Made by a program: the position numbers and the translations under genes | The notes under the pieces: model-generated | The model's input: only the letters and a program-made list of their open reading frames with translations | Told to the model about the DNA's origin: nothing | Database searches by the model: none | Part shown: in pieces, positions 1-7,878 of the stretch | How positions within the stretch are numbered: the first letter of the stretch is position 1 | Layout of the letters: each line of letters starts with the position of its first letter | Assembly: GCF_000337175.1 (NCBI RefSeq) | Contig: NZ_AOIJ01000032.1 | Location: forward strand, 27,296-73,878 | Origin: Natrinema gari JCM 14663 | Lineage (GTDB): Archaea; Halobacteriota; Halobacteria; Halobacteriales; Natrialbaceae | DNA: 46,583 nt | Reading direction: 5' to 3'

Positions 1-22
1 CAGAGATGGGTATAAGAGACAG
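1..22. other. Tn5/Nextera mosaic-end adaptor (artefact)
   Basis: Bases 4-22 match the Tn5 mosaic end AGATGTGTATAAGAGACAG with one mismatch (G for T at base 9), preceded by CAG, the last three bases of older Nextera primer tails. The genome begins at base 23, in the middle of the mutS reading frame. This is library sequence, not a transposon in the organism. Confidence 0.93.
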
Positions 23-2629
23 ATCGTGCTCTTTCAGGTGGGTGACTTCTACGAAACGTTCTGTGGCGCGGCCGAGCGCACCGCGCGCCTCCTCGAGATC
101 GCACTGACCAGCCGCGAGGACAGTACCGGCGAGTATCCGATGGCCGGCATCCCGATCGACAACGCCGAGTCGTACATCGAGGAGTTGCTCGAGGCCGGCT
201 ACCGCGTCGCCGTCGCGGACCAGGTCGAGGAGCCCGGCGAGACCTCCGGCGTGGTCGAGCGCGCGGTCACGCGGGTGATCACGCCCGGGACGCTCACCGA
301 GGACGAACTGCTGGCCGGCGACGACAACAACTTCGTCGCGGCGATCGCACGCGACGACGAACGACTCGGGCTCGCCCTGCTCGACGTGTCGACGGGCGAC
401 TTCTACGCGACGAGCGCGACCGCGGCCGAGTCGGTCGCCGACGAGGTGAGCCGGTTCGATCCCTCGGAGGCCGTCGTCGGCCCCGACGCATCCGCCGACC
501 CCGTTCCCGACGACTGCATGGTGACGCCGTTCGACGCGCGCGCCTTCGATCGCGAGCGGGCCGGGGAAACGCTCGCCGCGTACTTTCGCAACCCCGATGC
601 CCTGCTCGCCGGGGACGCCGAAATACGGGCCTGCGGCGCATTGCTCGCGTACGCCGAGTACGTCCGCGGCGGCGAACACGAGGGCGAACGCGGCGACACC
701 GACGAGGAGCGCGTCACAGCCGTTCTCGAGGGCGACGCGGACCAGCACCTCGAGTACATCACGCAACTCACCCGCTACGACCCTCGCGAGTATCTGCTGT
801 TGGACGCCGTCGCCCTCCGCAGCCTCGAGTTGTTCGAACCGCGGACCGTCCACGGACGGGACGACGCCACGCTCGTCGGCGTCCTCGACGAGACCGCGAG
901 CGCGCTTGGCGGCCGCACGCTCAGGGACTGGCTCCGCCGGCCGCTGCTCGATCCCGTCCGGATCGAGGCGCGCCACGACGCAGTCGCCGAACTGAAATCG
1001 GCCGTCCAGCGGCGGGAACAACTCCACGACCGGCTGCGGGAGGTCTACGACCTCGAGCGGCTGATCGGCCGTATTTCGCGCGAGCGGGCCAACGCGCGTG
1101 ACCTGTGCTCGCTTCGCGAGACGCTCGCGGTCGTGCCCGAGATCAGGGACCTGCTGGCCGACGCCGACTGTGAGCGCCTGCGGGACCTCCATGAGGCCCT
1201 CGACCCCCTCGTGGACGTCCGCGAGTTGATCGCGGACGCCATCGTCGACGAGCCGCCGATCGAGATCACCGAGGGCGGGATCATCGCGACGGGGTACGAC
1301 GACGACCTCGACGATCTCCGCGGGACCGCTCGAGACGGCAAGCAATGGATCGACGACCTCGAGGAGCGCGAGCGCGAGCGGACGGGGATCGACTCGCTGA
1401 AGGTCGGCCACAATTCGGTCCACGGCTACTACATCGAGGTAACGAACCCGAACCTCGAGTCGGTGCCCGACAACTATCAGCGACGGCAGACGCTGAAGAA
1501 CTCCGAGCGATTCGTCACGCCGGAGCTGAAAGACCGTGAGGACGAGATCGTCGGAGCCCAGCAACGCGCCGACGAGCGCGAGTACGAGCTGTTTTGCGAG
1601 ATCCGTCGTGAGGTCGCCGCCGAGGTCGAACGCGTCCAGCGGCTGGCCGACGCGATCGCGACGCTGGATGCGCTCGTCTCGCTTGCGACCGTCGCGGCCC
1701 AGTACGACTACTGTCGGCCCGAGATACTCGAGCACGACGGGCGCGACGGTCTCGTCATCGATATCGACGGCGGCCGCCACCCGGTCGTCGAGCGCACGCA
1801 GGAGTCGTTCGTCCCCAACGACGCGCACCTGACGAGCGACCGCAGGCTGGCCGTGATTACGGGTCCCAACATGTCGGGGAAGTCGACCTACATGCGCCAG
1901 GTCGCCCAGATCGTCCTGCTCGCGCAGGTCGGCAGTTTCGTCCCGGCCCGCGCGGCCAGGCTGACGCCTGTTGAACGGGTTTTCACGCGCGTGGGTGCCA
2001 GCGACGACATCGCGGGCGGGCGCTCGACGTTCATGGTCGAGATGGACGAACTCGCGACCATCCTGCGGGAGGCCGACGAGCGGTCGCTCGTGCTGTTGGA
2101 CGAGGTGGGGCGGGGGACCTCCACCGCCGACGGGATGGCCATCGCGCAGGCGATCACCGAACACCTCTACGACGAGGTCGGCGCGACGACGCTGTTCGCC
2201 ACCCACCACCACCCGTTGACCGAACTCACCGCGGACCTCGCGGCCGCGTTCACGCTGCACTTCGAGGTCGATCAGGACGACGGTGAGGTCGTCTTCCACC
2301 ACGAGATCGCGCCCGGCGCGGCGACGGGCTCCTACGGCGTCGAGGTCGCGACCGCGGCCGGCGTTCCCGACCCCGTCGTCGATCGGTCGCGAGAACTGGT
2401 CGCTGACGCGGCCGAGGCGGACCGCGAGACGGACGCCACCAGCGCTGTCGACTCGAGCGGCGAGCCCGGTTCCGAACCGACGGAGAGCGCGACGGGAGAC
2501 ACGACCGCGGACGGCGGGGACGTGCCGACGGATGTCGCCGCCGAACTCCGGGCGCTCGATCTCGGCCACCTCACCCCCGTCGAAGCGCTCACCGAACTCG
2601 ATCGGCTGAAGCGGTTGCTCGAGGAGTGA
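23..2629 (+). CDS. mutS: DNA mismatch repair protein MutS (5' partial)
   Basis: MutS binds mispaired DNA and uses ATP to start repair. The frame is open from base 23, so the start codon and roughly 20-25 N-terminal residues are missing, cut by the adaptor. Right at the start is the mismatch-reading motif GDFYETF (the Phe-x-Glu that inserts at the mismatch), followed by the connector, lever and clamp regions. The ATPase domain carries Walker [10 protein letters not shown] (about residues 613-621 of the visible protein), Walker B LVLLDE with GRGTST directly after it (about 688-700), and the ATHHH switch motif. An acidic Ser/Thr/Glu linker at about 790-835 precedes a conserved C-terminal helical tail. 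The domain order and size fit MutS1. The gene runs toward the CRISPR block, and only a few bases separate its stop from a relic stop codon of the GNAT gene. Confidence 0.95.
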   Translation: MVLFQVGDFYETFCGAAERTARLLEIALTSREDSTGEYPMAGIPIDNAESYIEELLEAGYRVAVADQVEEPGETSGVVERAVTRVITPGTLTEDELLAGDDNNFVAAIARDDERLGLALLDVSTGDFYATSATAAESVADEVSRFDPSEAVVGPDASADPVPDDCMVTPFDARAFDRERAGETLAAYFRNPDALLAGDAEIRACGALLAYAEYVRGGEHEGERGDTDEERVTAVLEGDADQHLEYITQLTRYDPREYLLLDAVALRSLELFEPRTVHGRDDATLVGVLDETASALGGRTLRDWLRRPLLDPVRIEARHDAVAELKSAVQRREQLHDRLREVYDLERLIGRISRERANARDLCSLRETLAVVPEIRDLLADADCERLRDLHEALDPLVDVRELIADAIVDEPPIEITEGGIIATGYDDDLDDLRGTARDGKQWIDDLEERERERTGIDSLKVGHNSVHGYYIEVTNPNLESVPDNYQRRQTLKNSERFVTPELKDREDEIVGAQQRADEREYELFCEIRREVAAEVERVQRLADAIATLDALVSLATVAAQYDYCRPEILEHDGRDGLVIDIDGGRHPVVERTQESFVPNDAHLTSDRRLAVITGPNMSGKSTYMRQVAQIVLLAQVGSFVPARAARLTPVERVFTRVGASDDIAGGRSTFMVEMDELATILREADERSLVLLDEVGRGTSTADGMAIAQAITEHLYDEVGATTLFATHHHPLTELTADLAAAFTLHFEVDQDDGEVVFHHEIAPGAATGSYGVEVATAAGVPDPVVDRSRELVADAAEADRETDATSAVDSSGEPGSEPTESATGDTTADGGDVPTDVAAELRALDLGHLTPVEALTELDRLKRLLEE

Positions 2630-2635
2630 CGACCG

Positions 2636-2638
2636 TTA
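2636..2638 (-). other. Relic (original) stop codon of the GNAT gene
   Basis: Reading the minus strand through the 35-base duplicate at 2641-2675 in the GNAT frame gives RKSIADDG followed by TAA here, only six bases from the mutS stop. This is the expected end of an intact acetyltransferase gene convergent with mutS. The living GNAT gene (7868-8401) no longer reaches it because about 5.2 kb now lies between. That this was the ancestral stop is inferred from the frame and spacing. Confidence 0.7.
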
Positions 2639-2640
2639 CC

Positions 2641-2675
2641 CATCGTCGGCGATCGATTTCCGAGACACGATCAGT
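2641..2675. repeat. 35-base direct repeat, copy A (mutS side of insertion)
   Basis: Same orientation as copy B at 7879-7913. The first 23 bases are identical, and 32 of 35 match overall (differences at 2664, 2666 and 2668). It ends exactly where CRISPR repeat 1 begins (2675/2676). On the minus strand it encodes the C-terminal end of the GNAT protein at 7868-8401, so it is a detached copy of that gene's 3' end. Its length falls within the spacer range of the adjacent array. Confidence 0.85.
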
Positions 2676-5600
2676 GCTTCGACCCCACAAGGGTCCGTCT
2701 GAAACCTAGCGTCGAGTTCGACCGGACGCGTCTCCCGGCAGAGCTTCGACCCCACAAGGGTCCGTCTGAAACGGCCAAGCATGATGGGTATAGTGCGGTC
2801 TGTGGCGCTTCGACCCCACAAGGGTCCGTCTGAAACAGTCATGCTCGAGGTAGACGCCGTCGTTCTGTGCGGTGCTTCGACCCCACAAGGGTCCGTCTGA
2901 AACCGGCCCTCGAGGCGATCGCGACCGAGATGCGGTATCAGCTTCGACCCCACAAGGGTCCGTCTGAAACGAGTGAGATGCCGCCGTGGTTAGCCGTCTC
3001 GAGCCAGCTTCGACCCCACAAGGGTCCGTCTGAAACTCAACTCGTCGGGTGAGGCCGTCGAGGCCGGCGCGGCTTCGACCCCACAAGGGTCCGTCTGAAA
3101 CTAGTCATACAATGAGTCAAGCCGAAACCCCGCCACGCCCTCGGCTTCGACCCCACAAGGGTCCGTCTGAAACTCGGTGTCGTACCACCGAACGCGTGTC
3201 TTGAACATGCTTCGACCCCACAAGGGTCCGTCTGAAACTATGGCGAATGAACCGGGTGCAGAGGTGCCTGTTGAGGCTTCGACCCCACAAGGGTCCGTCT
3301 GAAACGAGGAAGACACTGCCCTATAATAGATGCCACAGGCAGCTTCGACCCCACAAGGGTCCGTCTGAAACAGTCAAAATCGTCTCCAGGGATCGTGTGA
3401 TCGGGGGTGCTTCGACCCCACAAGGGTCCGTCTGAAACCTGTCCTCGACGTCCTCGTCGGGGATCGCGATCTCGCTTCGACCCCACAAGGGTCCGTCTGA
3501 AACCGGCCTCACGCAAGAGGAGGACTATGACGAGGCCGGAGCTTCGACCCCACAAGGGTCCGTCTGAAACCGGGGCCGGGTCTCCGTTGATTTGGAGGTT
3601 GGACTGCTTCGACCCCACAAGGGTCCGTCTGAAACCATCCTAGTATCACACTAGAACACATTTAAAGGTGCTTCGACCCCACAAGGGTCCGTCTGAAACG
3701 CTGCGAAGGCACAGATGTTGAGCGGCCTTGTGGGGGCTTCGACCCCACAAGGGTCCGTCTGAAACTAATTATGACCGTTGGCACGGAGCCGTGCAGGTTA
3801 TGCTTCGACCCCACAAGGGTCCGTCTGAAACAACTCGGTCCCACCAGCTACGATAGCGACGAGTGGGCTTCGACCCCACAAGGGTCCGTCTGAAACCGCC
3901 AGCGCCGTTGGTATCCACCGCAGGTACTTCGAGCTTCGACCCCACAAGGGTCCGTCTGAAACTCACTCGTTGTACAGATGAGATTTGCCGACTGGAAGCT
4001 TCGACCCCACAAGGGTCCGTCTGAAACCCAGTCAACGGCGGCTCTGCATGGGCGGTCCAAGAGTTTGCTTCGACCCCACAAGGGTCCGTCTGAAACCCTC
4101 GGAGTACGTGGCGCTGTTGGACACTATCGCAGCTTCGACCCCACAAGGGTCCGTCTGAAACACGATCGCCTCGAGCGGCGCGTGCGGCGGCTCCTTCGAC
4201 CCCACAAGGGTCCGTCTGAAACCGTCTGCTCCGTCTTCGGGACCGTTACCGCTCCCTCGCCTTCGACCCCACAAGGGTCCGTCTGAAACCCGGATTCGAC
4301 GCGCCGGAGCCGCCAGCCGGACAGGCCTTCGACCCCACAAGGGTCCGTCTGAAACCGATCTACCAAGCGGCGCGGGGGATGCTCGAGGCGCGCCTTCGAC
4401 CCCACAAGGGTCCGTCTGAAACCGGAGACGTTCAGCGACCGGCTCGAGGCGGGTGACCCTTCGACCCCACAAGGGTCCGTCTGAAACCCCCAGGACGGCG
4501 ACTCGGGCGTCGTCACGATGCTCCCTTCGACCCCACAAGGGTCCGTCTGAAACTGTTGCTCGGCCCGGTGCCGACGAAGTCCGCGTCGGTCCTTCGACCC
4601 CACAAGGGTCCGTCTGAAACCGCGGGGACGGTCTGCTCCTCGATCTCGTCGTCGCCCCTTCGACCCCACAAGGGTCCGTCTGAAACTCTGGGACGTACTC
4701 GTACAGGCCCCGGTTCACTTTCCCCTTCGACCCCACAAGGGTCCGTCTGAAACGGGGATCGGCGACGGGACACCACTGTCGAAGGCAGACCTTCGACCCC
4801 ACAAGGGTCCGTCTGAAACCGGTTGCACGAGCGCTCGCCGTTCCAAGAGCCCGTCCCTTCGACCCCACAAGGGTCCGTCTGAAACGAGGACTTCGCCGAC
4901 GCCCATCCCGATTCGATCTCCCTTCGACCCCACAAGGGTCCGTCTGAAACCAGACACGGGGGCGATCGTGATGTCGGAGGACGGGGTTCCTTCGACCCCA
5001 CAAGGGTCCGTCTGAAACGCAAACGGGACAGTACGGACGTATATATCGGCCGTGCCTTCGACCCCACAAGGGTCCGTCTGAAACCGCCCGGCGTCCCGAT
5101 CGGGCTCCTCGTCGACGACCCTTCGACCCCACAAGGGTCCGTCTGAAACCGTACCAGACGACATCGACGCCGGTCTGCTCGAGCGGCCTTCGACCCCACA
5201 AGGGTCCGTCTGAAACCGGCGCGGATGGAGACGTCGTCCTCCTCGCCGGGCCTTCGACCCCACAAGGGTCCGTCTGAAACTCGCCGCGCTCGCGAACGAC
5301 GGGGAAGCTGCCGACCCTTCGACCCCACAAGGGTCCGTCTGAAACGCGCCACTTCGTTCAGGTTATCCACGGGACGATCCTTCGACCCCACAAGGGTCCG
5401 TCTGAAACCCGTCGGCAGCGGGTCGCGACCCACTCGCCACGGACCCTTCGACCCCACAAGGGTCCGTCTGAAACCCGAAGACCTCGATCTACTCGGCCCC
5501 GGGCCGAACCTTCGACCCCACAAGGGTCCGTCTGAAACTAACTTTACTAGGGTCGGTACTGTACAGACATCCCCTTCGACCCCACAAGGGTCCGTCTGAA

Positions 5601-6588
5601 ACCCGCCCGTCCGCGGGACGGTCGTGGACATCGTCGAGCCTTCGACCCCACAAGGGTCCGTCTGAAACTGATATAGACCAACACACCCGTGATGCCAGTG
5701 GCGACCTTCGACCCCACAAGGGTCCGTCTGAAACCGAGCCACCAGACGATCGCCGACCGCATCGAGCCCAACCTTCGACCCCACAAGGGTCCGTCTGAAA
5801 CACGGATTTCCTTCGCGGTCGCTCCCTCGCGCTGCACCCTTCGACCCCACAAGGGTCCGTCTGAAACCCGAGATCGTCGATCAGGTGGGCGGCGGCGTCG
5901 GTCCTTCGACCCCACAAGGGTCCGTCTGAAACTCCTTCGCCTTCCGCTCCAGGTCGTCCCAGTATACCCTTCGACCCCACAAGGGTCCGTCTGAAACTGG
6001 GAGTTATCGTCCGGTTCGACGCCGTACGCCAGCCTTCGACCCCACAAGGGTCCGTCTGAAACCCGTCTGTTCGTCGTTCCCCGCCCGAAACGACATCCTT
6101 CGACCCCACAAGGGTCCGTCTGAAACTCGCTCCATTTGATCGAAGCGTTGGTCATACTCACCTTCGACCCCACAAGGGTCCGTCTGAAACGCCATGCGCC
6201 CCGACGAGGTGCGCGAGCAGATGAACCTTCGACCCCACAAGGGTCCGTCTGAAACACTCAGACGGCAAAATCACGTTCGGCAGTTCGGACCGCCTTCGAC
6301 CCCACAAGGGTCCGTCTGAAACACTGTTGGGGAGAGCGCCTCTGGGCGCACGGCCGGCCCCTTCGACCCCACAAGGGTCCGTCTGAAACTCGCGACGCCG
6401 AGTGTGCCCGCGATCCGTCGTGGGCCCTTCGACCCCACAAGGGTCCGTCTGAAACGCGGCTTCCTCGAGAACTGTGCGGTGATCGCCGGCGACCTTCGAC
6501 CCCACAAGGGTCCGTCTGAAACCCAGACTTATCGAGCTCGAGGACAGCCGTCAGTGTTCCTTCGACCCCACAAGGGTCCGTCTGAAAC
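2676..6588 (-). CRISPR. CRISPR array, type I-B-like repeat, 60 repeats and 59 spacers
   Basis: Sixty 30-base repeats are separated by 59 spacers of mostly 34-37 bases (extremes 31 at 4162-4192 and 42 at 3102-3143). On the minus strand the repeat starts GTTTCAGACGGACCC and ends GTCGAAGC or GTCGAAGG. This is close to the Haloferax I-B repeat, which sets transcription as right to left with the leader at the high-coordinate end. Repeats 1-23 (2676-4161) end in C on the crRNA strand; repeats 24-60 (4193-6588) end in G. All other positions look identical in every copy, including the trailer-end repeat, which in many arrays is decayed. No cas gene lies in the window, so processing and interference need Cas proteins from elsewhere. 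Open frames running through this region simply translate the repeat and are not genes. Confidence 0.98.
4162..4192 (-). repeat. Shortest spacer (31 bases), at the junction of the two repeat variants
   Basis: This spacer lies between the last C-ending repeat (4132-4161) and the first G-ending repeat (4193-4222). At 31 bases it is the shortest of the 59. The coincidence of shortest spacer and repeat switch marks this as a possible joining point between two arrays. Confidence 0.8.
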
Positions 6589-6920
6589 CATGACTGATTT
6601 CCGGGCTGCAGCCTCTGTATAGCACGCCCTCAATAAAGTCCTTCCGTCGACCTCCAGTAGTCCGTCTACCCCCGGGGGTCGATGACTAGCTGCCCTCATT
6701 CAGATACCCGGAGCCCAGACCCCCCCCTCGCAGATCGTAGTGATCGGAGTTTCGAGCGTCGACGACGGCAACCTCTCCGAGTCGGAGTATCTGAGCCGGG
6801 TCCAAGAAACGATAGCGCAACCGCGAAGAGGGTGGCTCTTCTGTTCAACGATCACTCCGCCGCCAAAACGTCCCAGTACAGTTATTCACTACGCACCGGA
6901 ATTGCATTACCAACAGAATC
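6589..6920 (-). promoter_or_regulatory. CRISPR leader and promoter region; no gene called
   Basis: This 332-base stretch follows the leader-end repeat. On the minus strand a TATA-like element reads GGACTTTATTG (core at 6631-6637); a start about 25 bases downstream, near 6608, would put transcription just ahead of the first repeat, as expected for pre-crRNA. Further right, the plus strand at 6728-6823 reads in one frame as a protein-like stretch (VVIGVSSVDDGNLSESEYLS) without a clear start or continuation, possibly a gene relic. The leader boundary and promoter are inferred from position and sequence only. Confidence 0.6.
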
Positions 6921-7082
6921 ATGCCTGTAGCCATCGATCCATCTACTATGGACGACGACGATGCCTCCTCAAACGACGGCGATGACGCCCCATTAGGGAC
7001 GTTTCTGTCGCAGGCGTTTGCTGACGTTGACGTCGAGGTTGACTCGGTCGAGGACGTCCGAGAGATCCGCGAAGACGTATGA
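6921..7082 (+). CDS. Putative VapB-type antitoxin (53 aa)
   Basis: A short acidic protein starting MPVAIDPSTMDDDD and ending EDVREIREDV. Its stop overlaps the start of the PIN-domain toxin by four bases (ATGA at 7079-7082), the usual translational coupling of antitoxin and toxin genes. I do not recognise a DNA-binding fold in the sequence; the call rests on size, charge, order and overlap with the toxin. In VapBC systems the antitoxin binds and silences the toxin and represses the operon. Base composition is visibly richer in A/T than the flanking chromosomal genes, as for the toxin gene, which suggests transfer. Confidence 0.65.
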   Translation: MPVAIDPSTMDDDDASSNDGDDAPLGTFLSQAFADVDVEVDSVEDVREIREDV

Positions 7083-7471
7083 AGCTGTTCGTCGATACGA
7101 ATATTCTCGTCGCTGCGACACTCAACGAATCGGAACGAGGCGCTATCGCAACGGAATTCTTGAATTTGGACCGTGAGCTGTCGACAACGATGTTCAACCT
7201 GATGGAATTCCGGACCGTGTTGGCGAAGAAAAAGCGCCTTGATCAGGATCGGGTTGAACGCCTCCTCGAAAAGCTCTGGGATCGAATTACTGTCTACCGG
7301 CCGGACTCCAACGACCTGCTTACATCCTACTCAGTCCAAGAACGAACGTTACTGTATCCAATGGACTGCCTCATTCTCACGACGGCAGAAGAAACAGATG
7401 GGGTCCTGGTCACGTTCGATTCGGAGTTGCTCGAGAACGGTGCGGTCTCACCAAAGACATTTTTGGACTGA
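7079..7471 (+). CDS. vapC: PIN-domain ribonuclease, VapC-type toxin (130 aa)
   Basis: VapC toxins are Mg-dependent ribonucleases that cut tRNA or rRNA when released from their antitoxin. The protein starts MKLFVDTNILVAA with the first PIN aspartate (D6), has an acidic residue in NLMEFRTVL (about residue 43), then the central aspartate in PMDCLIL (about 98) and a further one in LVTFDSELL (about 114). The 130-residue length is normal for a PIN toxin. It overlaps the upstream antitoxin gene by four bases, and the pair lies inside the CRISPR-containing insertion, between the leader and the relic repeats. Codon use includes many A/T-ending codons unlike mutS or the GNAT gene. It could stabilise the inserted segment as an addiction module; that role is inference. 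The RNA target cannot be told from sequence. Confidence 0.87.
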   Translation: MKLFVDTNILVAATLNESERGAIATEFLNLDRELSTTMFNLMEFRTVLAKKKRLDQDRVERLLEKLWDRITVYRPDSNDLLTSYSVQERTLLYPMDCLILTTAEETDGVLVTFDSELLENGAVSPKTFLD

Positions 7472-7672
7472 CTACTCGTCGATCGCGACATCCTCAGCAC
7501 ATTCGGGATTGACTTCTTCGACGGGCTCGCATCCGGTCTCGCGCTACTGACAGCCGTTCCATTCAACCACAACCCACACCCAGTCGCCATCGGGCTGCGG
7601 CCGGAACGAGATCTTCCCCGGTGGGCCGCCGGCTGGCCGATACTGGATGTCGATCGCAATGTCAGTTATCAC
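7472..7672 (-). pseudogene. Small haloarchaeal-type protein gene broken by an in-frame TAG
   Basis: From GTG at 7672 the minus strand encodes about 42 residues (VITDIAIDIQYRPAGG onward, with DGDWVWVVVEWNGCQ), hits TAG at 7544-7546, then continues in the same frame with protein-like sequence (RETGCEPVEEVNPECA) to a second stop at 7472-7474. The even composition on both sides suggests one 66-codon gene in which a Trp TGG became TAG. The GTG start overlaps the end of the next minus-strand frame (7662-7784) by 11 bases. I do not recognise the family. Its end abuts the stop of vapC directly. A short but functional 42-residue product is possible. Confidence 0.5.
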
Positions 7673-7784
7673 TCTCCACCAGATGATCGGCGATCGCCCG
7701 GCAGTGCTCGGCGACCTTCTCCTCGGTCAGCGGCCGCTCGAACGTGAGCGTCATCGCAAATCGGTCACCAGCGGCCGCCATCAT
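7662..7784 (-). pseudogene. Fragment of an unknown protein, 5' end lost into a relic CRISPR repeat
   Basis: The frame reads MMAAAGDRFAMTLTFERP and onward to ADHLVESDN, about 40 residues. Upstream the frame stays open through two decayed CRISPR repeats and the spacer between them (to 7871), so any native start has been replaced by repeat sequence. The segment LTFERPLTEEKVAEHCRA looks like genuine amphipathic protein. It overlaps the broken gene downstream (7472-7672) by 11 bases, so the two were probably one coupled pair. Family unknown. It may start at the ATG at 7784 or be a truncated remnant. Confidence 0.4.
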
Positions 7785-7787
7785 GCG

Positions 7788-7812
7788 GAACCCACAAGGG
7801 CTCGTCTGAAAC
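7788..7812 (-). CRISPR. Relic CRISPR repeat 1 (left end eroded)
   Basis: The 25 bases match the last 25 of the main-array repeat in plus orientation except for three positions; the five bases at the left end do not match. A 36-base spacer-like stretch (7813-7848) separates it from the second relic repeat, a normal spacing for this array. Confidence 0.8.
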
Positions 7813-7848
7813 CTGGGCTCGTACGGACTTCTAGCGCGAACGGTTCCT

Positions 7849-7878
7849 GCTTCAACCCCACAAGGGTTCATCTGAAAC
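7849..7878 (-). CRISPR. Relic CRISPR repeat 2, supplies the GNAT stop codon
   Basis: A full 30-base repeat with three differences from the main array. On the minus strand it reads GTTTCAGATGAACCC and ends GGTTGAAGC. The AACCC and GGTTGAAGC parts are closer to the Haloferax-type repeat than to the main array here. The C-to-T change in AGATGA creates the TGA on which the GNAT frame now stops (7868-7870). It abuts direct-repeat copy B at 7878/7879. Confidence 0.88.

Noticed and set aside
1-22. Possible end of a real Tn5-type transposon
   Set aside because: It matches the engineered mosaic end and sits at the very tip of the contig, as does its partner at the other end; no transposase is present.
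2636-6507. Many open frames over the CRISPR array, some above 400 codons, with recurring FQTDPCGVE, VSDGPLWGRR or FRRTLVGSK
   Set aside because: They are translations of the 30-base repeat in its three frames; the repeat has no stop in most frames. No start signals or protein-like spacer content support them.
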